Shown here: positions 24,248 to 34,629 of the stretch, piece by piece | Position numbering within the stretch: the first letter of the stretch is position 1 | How the letters are laid out: the number at the start of each line of letters is the position of its first letter | NCBI RefSeq assembly: GCF_041381155.1 | Contig: NC_091147.1 | Span: 12,959,030 to 13,023,029, forward strand | From: Argopecten irradians | Lineage: Eukaryota > Mollusca > Bivalvia > Pectinida > Pectinidae | Length of the DNA stretch: 64,000 nucleotides | Reading direction: 5' to 3' | Notes under the pieces: model-generated | Database searches by the model: none | What the model saw: only the letters and a program-made list of their open reading frames with translations | What the model was told of the DNA's origin: nothing | Made by a program: the position numbers and the translations under genes

Positions 24248-26117
24248 CTGAAACAGACAAAAAGGATCTAATATAAATGGCTTTGCATAATCTAATATAA
24301 GATGGACAATAATTTGATATACCTCTTATTGCATACAGGCAAGTCATTCCTTAAACAAATACAGTGGACCCGCGATAATCCGGACGCCGATAGTCCGGAA
24401 AACTCACAATCCGGACGGAAATGTCAGGGAACAGATTTCCATAACGTTATTTATACTCACTAGTCCGGAAATTCATATTCCGAATCCCGAACTCCATTTT
24501 GGAACGGAATGTAATTTTTGTTAGTAAATTCCAGCAATAATCCGGACAATTAGTTGTCGACACGTGCCGAGAAAATCCAAGGCCAGCTAAAGTTATGTGT
24601 ACAATACACACTATCACTTGACACTGAGTGGGTTGTCATAACGACGGCTGCCAGGTCATAGCCACGGACGTTTACCTGAACACCTTTCACATGGGTACAT
24701 GCAATTATGTAACGGTTCATTGGTTTTCTATAGGAGATCAAACTTAAGTGTTATAATTGAGATACGCAATATAATTTTAGCCACACGCTTTTAAACATGC
24801 AGTTTGAGCTTGGGTACGGGTACATATGCTGTAGATACCTTATTTGTTTCGCATGCAGAATATATCGCTTTGAGTATCGAATACAATATAGTGAGATAAT
24901 ACTCACAAAATTAATAAGAATTTTAAATGTATTTGAATATATTCGAATACATCGTTTGTGGTATAAGATATAAAGGCTACGGCACATGCCATTTACACGT
25001 GTGTGACATTGTGCACGAAGTTAGGCGTGAACGGGCGCATGGTTGTTACACACGTTTGTAAATTAAATCAGAAAGCAATTGAAGACTTGTAGAAATGGTC
25101 ATTAAAAACACACATTATACAAAATAATAATTATATGAGTTTATAAAATGTTCACAACTATTTGTTATTATAGTTTTTTTATGCCAAGAACGTAGATGAT
25201 ATTGATCTTTTGTTAGGCAATTTGCGGTACGACATATCAAGGGTGGAATACGTAGCTATATGCATACATAGTACAAAATTAACAATGGCTTTAGGTTTCA
25301 ATTTTGAAAAAGAAATACATTTATTTAATATTATTAACATAATGATATAAAAATACATATAAAACATAACAAACAAAATATTAATTATTATACACGTAGG
25401 CCTATATTACATAAAAGCCTATCATCGATAACAAGGCCAAGGGGAGTAACTCATACGTGACAATTTAATTGACGAAGAACACGGAATTCGGCAGTTCGGA
25501 AAACTCGTAATCCGGACGGTTTAGGCTGGGAACGAAGGTGTCCAGATCATCGAGGGACCACTGTACCGCTATAGCTGTTAAGAGAAACTTCAGCCTAATC
25601 AATCAACCAACTAGCTCTTATGAGTGCTATATCAAATTATATAATACGTTTCATAAATAATCACCCTGTCACAAGTGTGGAATTTCATTTATAACCAAAC
25701 TTTTCCTCTTTATAATGGAAACATATATGGTAAACTAACTTTCTATATGTGATTTACTTTTGCTATCAATATAAATTTGCCAAAGTATATACATGTATCC
25801 AAGACCTAATATCTATATAAATAGGAATCCCCATTCAATTTTTAAACCAGTAAAAGACAAATGTTAATATTCGTGGACTTGTTTTAAAATGCTAATTGCA
25901 AAATTTAATATTTATGATAGAAAGATTTTTTACAGTATAACAGAGGAAATATGTGACTTGGATATTGCAAGACAATCATCCAATCATGATATACTGAATA
26001 TGACATATCATAACTTTTGTCAATCTTTGAGAACATTTAATTCTTATTTTTTAAAAGAGGATATAAACAAAAGGGAAAATTCTAACAACATTGATAAAAG
26101 ATAAAGTTGGTACAAAC
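24248..26117 (-). other. TAF9 intron 5, mostly a Tigger-like element
   Basis: Bounded by GGAG|GTTTGT and TTTCAG. Outside the element at 24362-25563 the remaining 0.55 kb at 25566-26117 is AT-rich and holds a 71-codon open frame without recognisable features. Confidence 0.8.
24362..25563. mobile_element. Nonautonomous Tigger/pogo-like element, 1.2 kb, TA target duplication
   Basis: The left end CAGTGGACCCGCGATAATCC and inverted right end CAGTGGTCCCTCGATGATCT are flanked by TA (24360-24361, 25564-25565). Subterminal ATCCGGAC / GTCCGGA motifs recur at both ends. CAGTGG termini, TA duplication and such subterminal repeats fit Tigger elements. No transposase frame is left. Confidence 0.85.
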
Positions 26118-26243
26118 CTCCAGCGATCCGTATTGCTGGTTTTGTGAGGACAGTTGGTTGTGAAGATGGCTTGGTTACTATGGTTACAGTTGGTATGGAA
26201 ACATTTTTTGTGACTACAGTCAAACCACTTCCACCAATTTTAC
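26118..26243 (-). CDS. TAF9: TAF9, exon 5
   Basis: Acceptor TTTTTAG|GTAAAA and donor GGAG|GTTTGT; phases 1 in and 1 out, consistent with exons 4 and 6. It encodes KIGGSGLTVVTKNVSIPTVT and IVTKPSSQPTVLTKPAIRIA, a Thr/Val-rich linker. Vertebrate TAF9 also has a Ser/Thr/Val/Pro-rich region of low conservation here. GTTTGT is a non-canonical but workable donor and is also used by exon 4. Confidence 0.9.
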
Positions 26244-26324
26244 CTAAAAATAAAAATGGGATTTAAATACAAAAAATATCCTACATGTAATCACAAAATA
26301 ACTAAAAGTATGTGAAGCATTTAA

Positions 26325-26684
26325 AGTTGCTCCTCTGCCGACAGAGCATAAATGACATTCATCATTAGAACAATAATTAGTGTTTAATCTTGTATATATA
26401 CGGTATGTCTAATTAACACAAAAAATAATATAAAATAATTTATTTCGCCTTTGGTGCATGCACAATCAGTACCTCATTCCATATATAGTGCCACCGGTTT
26501 TTTTCAGGATGCAATTAATTATTTTTTATATTTTCAACTTGAAATAAAAATAGACGCTCAAACTTTTCAATGGTGGTAATGGTGTAAAGTAAGTAACTTT
26601 TATAACTGAAGAAAAACACTAAATCCTCTGCTCGTGTTTTTGATAGTGAACAAATTCCAATTGTCAGCGGAGAGAGGAGCATCT
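26325..26684. mobile_element. TTAA-flanked MITE, 360 bp
   Basis: The left end AGTTGCTCCTCTGCCGACA and inverted right end AGATGCTCCTCTCTCCGCTG are flanked by TTAA (26321-26324, 26685-26688). The TTAAAG-TGCTCC terminus is one I recognise as frequent in mollusc DNA. Noncoding. Confidence 0.8.
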
Positions 26685-26837
26685 TTAACTTTGAATTTAC
26701 ACAGCGGCATTCATATAACTTGTGTGATATAGCAGAATTTAATTATATTCTTTCATCGTACTGGGTAATTAATGCATTTCTTTTAATGTAAAAGTGGAAT
26801 GTTTCTATTGTTAAATTTAGTTTCTTTAATTTCTACA

Positions 26838-27455
26838 AACTAAGGGGAGACAACAAAATTATGCAAACTAAGGGGAAATAACATTATACAAACTAAAGGG
26901 AGATAACAAACTATACAACCTAAGGGGAGATACAGAACTATACAAACTAAGGGGAGACAACAACATTATATAAACTAAGGGGAGACAACAACATACAAAC
27001 TAAGAGGAGATAAAAACTACACAAGCTAAGGGGAGACAACAATATTATACAAACTAATAGGAGATAATAACACTATACATACTACAGGGTGACAACAACA
27101 TTATACAAACTAAGGGGAGACAATAACATTATACAAACTAAGGGGAGACAATAACATTATACAAACTAAGGGGAGACAACAACATTATACAAACTAAGGG
27201 GAGACAATAACACTATATATACTAAGGGGAGATAATAACACTATACAATCTAAGGGGAGACAACAACATTATACTAAGGGAAGAAACTAAGGGAAGACAA
27301 CAACATTATACAAACTAAGGGGAGACAACAACATTATACAAACTAAGGGAAGACAACAACATTATACAAACTAAGGGGAGACAACAACACTATACATACT
27401 AAGGGGAGACAATAACACTTTCAATACTAAGGGAAGATAACAACATTATACAAAC
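26838..27455 (-). repeat. Minisatellite, 28-bp unit, about 22 copies, abutting TAF9 exon 4 donor
   Basis: On the minus strand each unit reads GTTTGTATAATGTTGTTGTC then TCCCCTTA. The first unit begins exactly at the exon 4 donor, so the true donor GTTTGT and its downstream bases are the founding unit. Each junction CCCCTTAG|TTTG also looks like a pyrimidine tract plus AG. Units vary mainly by single substitutions and occasional truncations. Confidence 0.92.
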
Positions 27456-27537
27456 CATGAGGAGTGATGTTGATGCGTTGATGAGATAAAGACCCTCCAG
27501 GAATCTGATTCATTCCAATCTGTATCCTCGATTGATG
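27456..27537 (-). CDS. TAF9: TAF9, exon 4
   Basis: Acceptor TTGTCAG|CATCAA, donor CATG|GTTTGT; phase 0 in, phase 1 out. It encodes HQSRIQIGMNQIPGGSLSHQ and RINITPH, a short polar linker after the conserved region. Low conservation is expected here; support comes from splice sites and exact phase agreement with both neighbours. Confidence 0.85.
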
Positions 27538-27692
27538 CTGACAAAAAATATATAAATAATGTTGACATAAAAAACAAGATGAATAATTTACAACGTTAAT
27601 CAGCCTTGAATTTTGTTAAGAACAACAGCAAAGTTTATAAGTAACATAAGGAAGTTACAAATTCAATACAACACACTATAAAAGATACTGAC

Positions 27693-27833
27693 CTTCTTTG
27701 AAACTCTGTGCCCAGCCATTTTGTAGTTAGGAGCCGACAAGCAGTATCTATCGGGCGGCAGGCGAAGACCAGTGTAAGGTTTAATCAGGGGTAAAACTTG
27801 GCTGTTCTTGTGTTTGGCTATCTCCATCAGCAG
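27693..27833 (-). CDS. TAF9: TAF9, exon 3
   Basis: Acceptor GTGTAG|CTGCTG, donor AAGAAG|GTCAGT; phase 0 on both sides. It encodes [37 protein letters not shown] and [10 protein letters not shown]. The segment [20 protein letters not shown] is almost identical to the highly conserved TAF9 signature that follows the histone fold. Confidence 0.97.
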
Positions 27834-28002
27834 CTACACACAACCAAAACATATAGGGAAATATATAACAAAAAACTCAATTGCTTCATTATGATTAATA
27901 TCAAGGTGGCAAGGTCATTTCTTAAAAACATTTTTAATACATATATAATCCAGAAATTTGGGTCACTGGAATTATGTAATCTGTTATCATATATATGCTT
28001 AC
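27834..28002 (-). other. TAF9 intron 2
   Basis: 169-bp intron with GTAAGC donor and GTGTAG acceptor; nothing else in it. Confidence 0.9.
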
Positions 28003-28139
28003 ATCCCTCGGTGGTGGGCTAGTAAAAGAGTGGTCCATCCTACACTGAATAGCCATCTTTGTGTCCTCAAGATCAATGTTCTTCTTACCAGCATAGGATG
28101 AATAAACTTTGGCGTCATCCAAGATGTCTGTCACATATC
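28003..28139 (-). CDS. TAF9: TAF9, exon 2 (histone fold)
   Basis: Acceptor TTCACAG|GATATG, donor GGGAT|GTAAGC; phase 1 in, 0 out. It encodes [40 protein letters not shown] and PPPRD. This is the second half of the TAF9 histone fold (helix 2 and helix 3) with the diagnostic AIQCR...SFTSPPPRD sequence. In known complexes this fold pairs with TAF6 within TFIID and SAGA. Confidence 0.97.
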
Positions 28140-28776
28140 CTGTGAAAAAATTTACATAATCTCAGTAAAATATAACCTTATCTGAATTTTAGGATGTGTC
28201 TATAGTAAACCGGGTGAGAGTAGTGTGCAGTCAGCCTAACTTACCATCACAACTCTACTGATCAACTGATAAAAGGAAATTTGCCATTTGCACTGTAAAT
28301 TGCTGCCCTTGAATTATCATAAAAGGAAAAGTTAGGCGGGTTGACGGGGATTTACAATAGGGTACTACTGCAAATGCATACTAATGCAAATGCATTTTAA
28401 ATTTGCCATTGACGCTGACAGCATGAGACCTGTCAATACAAGATCTTCATCTTTCCATATGCAATCACAACAGCATGATCTTTGTCCTAGAATTGCAACA
28501 TCTTATTAGCCATTTATACTTTCAAAAGAATCAACCATACCAAAGATTCCATTGGTGACACCCTGATTTGCTAACAAAATCATGCAGAGTTGACCATGAA
28601 TTGAGGGGCATTTGATCTTGTATTGGAGTGTAAATATAGATGAAGGCTGATGTCTTTAATGCTCCGACGTCAGATAAAGGCAGAAGAAAAATGCGATAAT
28701 ATCAATATTTATAACTCTAGCAGAGATAACATTGATGTGTACTTATAGTTTAGGTATTATTTATTCCATTTATACA

Positions 28777-28875
28777 CAGGGATCTGAGAGTTAGTTACAG
28801 ATTATATAATCATGGACCAACCAGAGTGCCGTATGACCATTTTTAGACGTTTTAGATGTCTATATATATCTAGGT
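28777..28875. mobile_element. Solo arm of the 18861-19175 foldback family
   Basis: ACAGGGATCTGAGAGTTAGT, then ATCATGGACCAACCAGAGTG, then GACCATTTTTAGACGTTTTA and GTCTA follow the same order as the terminal arm at 18861. No opposite arm was found nearby. Confidence 0.65.
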
Positions 28876-29258
28876 GTGTTAGTTTTTCAGAGACAGTTTT
28901 TAAATGTGGTGGGACATCAAAATATTTATAGATTTAGAAGATAATAATTAATTGTGTAGTTTTCGGAAGCTTATTTCTATACGTGACTTATGCTATATAA
29001 TTTTATAAATTGCCTATGAAGTAGGAATGTATTGAGGTCTTTGTTACACAGCAAGTCTATTATCAGAAACATATTTCAAACATATCCAAATAAACAAAGA
29101 GCAAGTACCTTTCTACAAATATTTGCAATTTCAAGATATAAAAAATACCATCACTCACATGCCTGCATGTATACATGTATGTTAAAAATAACAAAAGGCC
29201 CAAAGGGCCTTAACGGTCATCTGACTACCTTGGCAATAGTAAAATTGATTATATATGG

Positions 29259-30197
29259 TAGGGCTGAAACGATTAGTAACTTTTGTATTCGATTATTCGG
29301 TCACATGTAATCGATTACTAATCGATTAATCGTTTGAATTGAAGGCAACTATATTGTTTACTACTGACTACTGAAAACGTCCGCAATGTTTATCAACTAA
29401 TAATAACACCTAACGTTACCGTATAATATGACAGAGGACATGCCTTATATAAATATAAGCCTACCAACAAATAAGAAAAGATTTATTGACAAAACAAACG
29501 TATTTTATCCCAAATTAGCTCTGAATTCCGTTCCTGTGTTGTCTTCCGTAACATCGTTTAAATCAAGTCTGCTAACCCGCTGTTTTGACGTGACCTTCAC
29601 ACGTACGACTAATCAACCAAATCTGGCCGCCACGGAGCGACATGACCAAATTTTCGTCAATGAACTTTTTTATTTCCGTGATCAAAAAAATAAAATATAT
29701 CAACAACTCTTATATTCAATTAGAATATGAACAAAAACTTTCTTTTTATATGATAAACACATGCAATAGTAAAATTTAAATGTTCAAGATTACTGCTCCT
29801 TCCGCTCCCGAGCGTCCCGGCGGCGATTAGGCCTCCGTGACGTAACAACATGGAGTCAATCGCTAGTGAAAAATTGGCGAACAGCGTGTTGCAAGCTTTC
29901 TCATGACATCCACTTTTTCATTGATTAATGACTTTAACATCCACAGAGACGTAATTTAACAAGTATTTCTCACATCATTTATGTTTTGTTGAGTTCAAAA
30001 CATGCACATAAAGAGATGAAACTCCAGTCGGAATGGCTTACTCAGAAATCCATGATCTGTCAACGTGTTTAGTCAGCTTACAATGCACTGGCTATGCATG
30101 TTACGATTAACGATTAATAAAATCTTTAATCGATTATCATCAATTAGCTTCATTAATCTAATCGCCTCCGATTATTCGACTAATCGTTTCAGCCCTA
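29259..30197. mobile_element. Nonautonomous hAT-like element, 0.94 kb
   Basis: Ends TAGGGCTGAAACGATTAGTA and inverted TAGGGCTGAAACGATTAGTC, followed at both sides by repeated CGATTA / TAATCG motifs. This matches a widespread hAT terminus type. A clear 8-bp target duplication was not found. It contains open frames up to 100 codons (29428-29730) without transposase features. Confidence 0.75.
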
Positions 30198-30204
30198 ATT
30201 ATAG

Positions 30205-31060
30205 TTGAATGAACCACTTTGTCAGGACCATGTCAGGATCATTTTCAATTTCTTTCAACAAATTTTATTTCAAACAAGATGCCCAAGGGCCTTAACATAT
30301 AGGAAATTAATTAGTTATAGTGTCATTGTAGCCATCTTTAATTTGGGATCAACCAGAGATGTAACAATACTTTGTCGGGACCATGTCAGGATCATTTCAT
30401 GCAAGTTTCAGCCAAATCGCACCGGTAGAACTTGAGAAGAAGTTCAAAATGTGTTTTCAAGATGGCGGCTGTGGCGGCCATCTTAGATTTCGGATCGACC
30501 CGAAAAATAACAACACTTTGTCGGGACCATGTCAGGATCATTTCATGCAAGTTTCAGCCAAATCGCACCGGTAGAACTTGAGAAGAAGTTCAAAATGTGT
30601 TTTCAAGATGGCGGCTGTGGCGGCCATCTTGGATTTCGGATCGACCCGAAAAATTACAACACTTTGTCAGGACATGTCAGGATCATTTCATGCAAGTTTC
30701 AGCCAAATCGCACCGGTAGAACTTGAGAAGAAGTTCAAAATGTGTTTTCAAGATGGCGGCTGTGGCGGCCATCTTGGATTTCGGATCGACCCGAAAAATA
30801 ACAACACTTTGTCGGGACCATGTCAGGATCATTTCATGCAAGTTTCAGTCAAATCGCACCGGTAGAACTTAATTGAGAAGAAGTTCAAAATGTGTTTTCA
30901 AGATGGCGGCTGTGGCGGCCATCTTGGATTTCGGATCGACCCGAAAAAAAACAACACTTTGTCGGGACCATGTCAGGATCATTTCATGCATGTTTCAGCC
31001 AAATTGCACCGGTAGAACTTGAGAAGAAGTTCAAAATGTGAAAAGTTAACGCACGGCGGA
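30205..31060 (+). repeat. Tandem repeat, about 146-bp unit, six copies
   Basis: The unit includes GTCGGGACCATGTCAGGATC, ATTTCATGCAAGTTTCAGCC, ATCGCACCGGTAGAACTTGA, AGATGGCGGCTGTGGCGGCC and GATTTCGGATCGACCCGAAA. Copies start near 30222, 30373, 30519, 30664, 30808 and 30960. Inner copies are nearly identical while the first is diverged. The short open frames within are repeat artefacts. Confidence 0.92.
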
Positions 31061-31251
31061 CGACGACAGACGAAACATGATGACTATGTTGAGAAAAATC
31101 CTGACCCTTCGGGTTAGATGACCTAATAAAATCGAGAAACATATATATTTCTGATAAAACATACATTTAAAGATGTTTATTGTTGTTTTTTTTTTTGTTG
31201 AAGAAGAAAGTATTTCAAATCATTCTGGATTAGACTGTGTCGATTATCGAT

Positions 31252-31466
31252 GACCAGGTAGCTCAGCAGTAGAGCATTCGCCTAGTGTTCGGAGGTCCTG
31301 GGTTCGAATCCTGGTCTGGGCGCTATATTTCCTCCTCTCCTGTAACAAAATTGGCCCCCAACTAAAATACCCACGGTGGTGGTATAATGGTCTTGTATTT
31401 CGTCGAGGGCAAAGACTTTGAAAAAGGAGTGAGGTCTGTAGAGGGATTGGACTGGGTCATTCATCG
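31252..31466 (+). mobile_element. tRNA-derived SINE with near-complete tRNA-Thr-like head
   Basis: 31252-31321 folds as a cloverleaf. The acceptor pairs 6 of 7; the D-stem is GCTC/GAGC; the anticodon loop is CTAGTGT with anticodon AGT. The T-arm CTGGG-TTCGAAT-CCTGG is fully paired. A-box TAGCTCAGCAGTAGAGC and B-box GGTTCGAATCC are intact. There is no T-run terminator; instead a body follows (TTTCCTCCTCTCCTGTAAC and so on). The same head and body order recur at 31468 and, inverted, at 61670-61815. It is therefore a SINE rather than a functional tRNA gene. Confidence 0.8.
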
Positions 31467-31467
31467 G

Positions 31468-31516
31468 TGACCATGTAGCTCAGCGGTAGAGCATTCTGCT
31501 AGTGTTCAGACTCCTG
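31468..31516 (+). mobile_element. Second, truncated SINE head directly downstream
   Basis: GACCATGTAGCTCAGCGGTA followed by GAGCATTCTGCTAGTGTTCA repeats the head of the preceding SINE and then breaks off. Confidence 0.75.
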
Positions 31517-32104
31517 AAACTTGCATTGGTTGTTTATAACGATCATTCAAACACATTGAAAGCAGTTTTGATGAGATATAATTAAGCTAATTAAGTTAAT
31601 TACTGCTCTATTGTTTCGAACAAAAAGTGGTTGCATAGTGTTCAAATTACCCTTATACAGGTTGGGGACACTCCCGTATGTCCAGGAATGGTCCTGCATT
31701 TGAGTAAGGGTAATAGTCCTGTATTTGAGGGATAATTTTGTTACTTAAATGCAGTATTCTGTGAAATGAAAATGGATAACGTCGTTTTAAAAAGTTGTAT
31801 AAAAAAGGCCACATAATTTGCAGATAGCCATATAACTACATTTGTAATTGAGGATTTTATGTTTTTTGTGTAACTATTGAATTCTATTATCTCACTTTGT
31901 AATAAAGTGACAGTTGAGGTGCTCTCCATAGACTACAGTGTACAGCTATAAATAGATATTATAGCTATATATCGCTATAGCAATAAATTTACATGTGCCC
32001 AACCTGTTGTAGAACACAGAGCCTGACAGTAGGGAGCTGTTTGGAAAGACCAGAGAGGTGTATTCCAAGAATTTAAAAGAACAAACAAAAATGATGATGC
32101 TTAC

Positions 32105-32225
32105 TATAAACAAACTCCAACATAGTATTTATCAGACGTGGTTCGTATTCCAAAACACCCATATCCTTCAGAATAGCTGCCATAACCTGTGCATCCCGCG
32201 GTGTACTCCTTGCAGGTGCAGCCAT
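32105..32225 (-). CDS. TAF9: TAF9, exon 1 with start codon
   Basis: ATG at 32225-32223 in a CAAAATGGC context; the exon ends TTTATA|GTAAGC in phase 1. It encodes [20 protein letters not shown] and [20 protein letters not shown]. The [15 protein letters not shown] and [12 protein letters not shown] segments are the first half of the TAF9 histone fold. Upstream is a 249-bp gap to the selenoprotein T start on the other strand. Confidence 0.97.
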
Positions 32226-32474
32226 TTTGTTTTCCTTTACAGGTATATGCATATTACGAATTTTTGAAGCGGAAAAGAATATATTCTTTTATTTTGATAA
32301 GACATATATCTTGATTTGTAATCATAATATTTTTATACAGAAAAATCAAAGTGTACATATCAACGTCTTTTTTCATATATTTAGGTTGTTTGAAGATATG
32401 TTTGCAAAAAATAGTATTTCGTTCCGGAAATATGGAATGATATAAGTTCGTTATTTTTATGTCACCTACGGGTT
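32226..32474. promoter_or_regulatory. Bidirectional promoter region between TAF9 and selenoprotein T
   Basis: Only 249 bp separate the two divergent start codons, so both promoters and 5' UTRs must fit or overlap here. A palindromic TTCCGGAA at 32422-32429 contains ETS-type GGAA cores on both strands, which suits divergent housekeeping promoters. No TATA box at a convincing distance was seen; AT-rich runs are common here anyway. Confidence 0.7.
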
Positions 32475-32638
32475 ATGGCCGAAATGGGCCACTTTTCTAT
32501 GGTAGCAGTGTTCGCTGCGCTAATATTTCTAACCTGGAGAGATCTAACACAGACTGAGACGAGTCACGATGTACATAAAGACATTAAGGCACCGAAATTT
32601 GCTAAAATGGCAGCACCAACGATAAAATTTTTGTTTTG
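32475..32638 (+). CDS. SELENOT: Selenoprotein T, exon 1 with start codon
   Basis: ATG at 32475 (GGTTATGGCC); an alternative ATG lies three codons on. The exon ends TTGTTTTG|GTAAGC in phase 2. It encodes an N-terminal hydrophobic segment (MVAVFAALIFLTW, about residues 9-21) typical of this ER-associated protein, then KDIKAPKFAKMAAPTIKFLF leading into the redox Cys whose codon is split by the intron. Selenoprotein T is a thioredoxin-like ER oxidoreductase. Exons 1-4 total 198 residues against 195 in human. Confidence 0.92.
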
Positions 32639-33684
32639 GTAAGCAACGAACAGTGGCTGTTTTGTCATGTGATGAAACAGCGTCATTTGATTTCGACATG
32701 TGCGTGAGACTGCATATTAATTCGAAAAATTCCATAAAATCTATTATCTATATGGCGGTATATTCTAAATATGTTTAACCATTTGTTTATCATATATATC
32801 GCTACAGCACGTTGATATCTATTTATGATGATAACCTCCGTCATTTCGGTTGTGAAAAGATGACGTGTTAGTAAGGATATGTTGGTTAAGTATACGGGTC
32901 GTTTCGGACCAAGTCAAGACGATTCGGTTGGTACTAATTCTGTATTAAGAAGGCGTTTCGGTACCGCTAAAGTCATTTCGACACCATACAATAATATCGT
33001 CCAATCTGCTTTCTGAAACCTTGTTGTTTTTGTACACCGCTTTTGATTTTAATTTTTCAAATCATCTGCATTGTAGTTTTACACTAATTTTGGTGTTTCA
33101 ACAATATTTCAGAATTTCACCTAAATCCCATTGACTTGTTGAATGAAATTGCACATGTATGGTATAAATAAATCCAAAATTGTCCCTATAGGGAAGTAGA
33201 AATTTTAAATCAGATCTCTGAATTCAATGAAACTTCTGGGGGCACCGACTGTTTAGAACTGGCCTGAAAATCACTGTGATTTTAGCAAGACCGTCTTAGA
33301 CACAAGGCAAGTCTAGTTCCATCTGTCATTTCTTTACCACATCAGACATTGGAAAGAAATGTCCTTTTAGCAATAAAAGTAACTAAAGCCACCTTAATAT
33401 ATGGCTTAAATTGAGAAAATAATATCCTTCCATCAGTGTTGGCAGACATGGTGAAAATGAATTTACAAACAGATAGTTGCAAATTGTCCAACCCAATAGC
33501 ATGCTTCATGCATTCTATTCATCACATACAATACAGGCATTTCTATAACGCCATTGTCTATATCGGATTTGTCATGGTTAAATGCACATTGGTAGAGTTA
33601 CATGAGCTCATAGACAAAGGCAAAAAAATGGCTTTAATATTAGAAATAAAAGTGTACTTTATTAACACCAAAACTTGCTATGTT

Positions 33685-33832
33685 TTAAGTTAGAGATAAG
33701 TCTCAAACTGTACAATATGAGAGAGAGAGAGAGAACACTCAGAACAGATCTAGGCCCTGACGGCCTTGATACAGTTCACTCTTCCACATATTGTACAGTT
33801 TTCTGCGTATCTCCATAACAGATTATATAGAA
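33685..33832. mobile_element. Hairpin MITE related to 61417-61545
   Basis: TCAAACTGTACAATATGAGA is inverted as CACATATTGTACAGTTTT across about 80 bp, with a GA-dinucleotide run at 33719-33736. The flank GTTTTAAGTTAGAGA and the interior GGCCTTGAtaCAGTTCA pattern match the copy near 61430. Confidence 0.6.
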
Positions 33833-34127
33833 TATTAACGTAATGTGTTATAATTATATAAGTATCGCACCAAAACTTTTGGATAACTTGATTTGCCTTG
33901 CGATTACCGATTATGAAAATGAACCCAATTCCCATCACTAATCCAGGGTCACAGGTTGGAGTCTGGCTTTTGAAAACAACTACTCTTGCTCTGTTACAGT
34001 ACAGCAATACATTTATGTCAAAAAATCTTAGTAATAATGCTTTATCTTGTTAATAAGGCCATTCAATCAGCACATCATTTTACATACAGTCTGATTATAT
34101 TATTAAGGACTTTTTTAATTGCATATT

Positions 34128-34291
34128 CAGTGATTCAGATTGGGGCTAAATTTAGGCCATTTTGCCAGTACTCTTTCAAAATGTCCTAATATTTTTTAAA
34201 ATCCTTTACGATTCCAATTGAGGATATCCTAACAAAATTTTGTAAAGACCCCAAATTGTCCTAAAGATTTTTAAATCAATCTGAAACACTG
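34128..34291. mobile_element. 164-bp hAT-like MITE
   Basis: CAGTGATTCAGATTGG at the left is inverted at the right as CAATCTGAAACACTG; the interior is also partly palindromic (AAATTTAGGCCATTTTG and CAAATTGTCCTAAAG). No clear target duplication. Confidence 0.55.
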
Positions 34292-34629
34292 TACGTGTAT
34301 ATTACAGTCAATGTAGTTTTCATAATGCATTTAGTAAAATGAAAAAAATAGAATGTGTAAACTTAAAGGCCCAGTAACTCTCTGAAAGAAAAATTCATAA
34401 GTTTCTAAAAATACAGTAATAACTGAAGAAAATTTATATGGATGATGGATGATCTAATATGAGGTTTCAACACCAAACAAATGCAACAGAGAAAATTTAT
34501 TTTGCTGTTTTGCCTTCTAGTGCAGTGATAGTTAGTCAGCTAACATGCTGTCATTATAGGCCTTTAAGTTGTTTTGCACAATTTACAGTCTAATCGTTTT
34601 GTATTTAAATTATCTACATTTTATTACAG

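Larger units (their letters stand above)
26244..27455 (-). other. TAF9 intron 4
   Basis: Begins at the GTTTGT donor of exon 4 and ends TTTTTAG before exon 5. Holds a TTAA-flanked MITE (26325-26684) and the 28-bp minisatellite (26838-27455) that starts exactly at the donor. Confidence 0.88.
29195..31130 (+). mobile_element. Composite repeat element with a CCCAAAGGGCC start and GACCCTTCGGGTTAGATG end
   Basis: The element opens AAGGCCCAAAGGGCCTTAAC followed by GGTCATCTGA and closes with a CGGACGACGACAGACG block, then TGACCCTTCGGGTTAGATGA. Start and end resemble a repeat I recognise as common in molluscs. It holds the 146-bp tandem array (30205-31060) and is interrupted by a hAT-like element (29259-30197). 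Confidence 0.6.
28140..32104 (-). other. TAF9 intron 1 (4.0 kb), repeat-rich
   Basis: From the TATA|GTAAGC donor after exon 1 to the TTCACAG acceptor before exon 2. Outside the listed repeats (29.0-31.5 kb) the stretches 28143-28770 and 31520-32104 contain no recognisable gene. A GTTAGGCGGGTTGACG-like motif around 28330 is inverted near 28230 and may mark another small element. Confidence 0.8.
32639..34629 (+). other. Selenoprotein T intron 1
   Basis: 2.0 kb from GTAAGC to TTACAG. Holds two small MITE-like hairpins (33685-33830, 34128-34291); otherwise AT-rich with an unrecognised 85-codon open frame at 33436-33693. Confidence 0.88.

Noticed and set aside
30383..30865. Forward frames with repeated MSGSFHASFSQIAPVELEKK
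   Set aside because: Products of the 146-bp tandem repeat, with no independent evidence of coding.
31252..31321. Functional tRNA-Thr gene
   Set aside because: One acceptor mismatch, one anticodon-stem mismatch, no T-run terminator, and a SINE body follows with further copies in the window.
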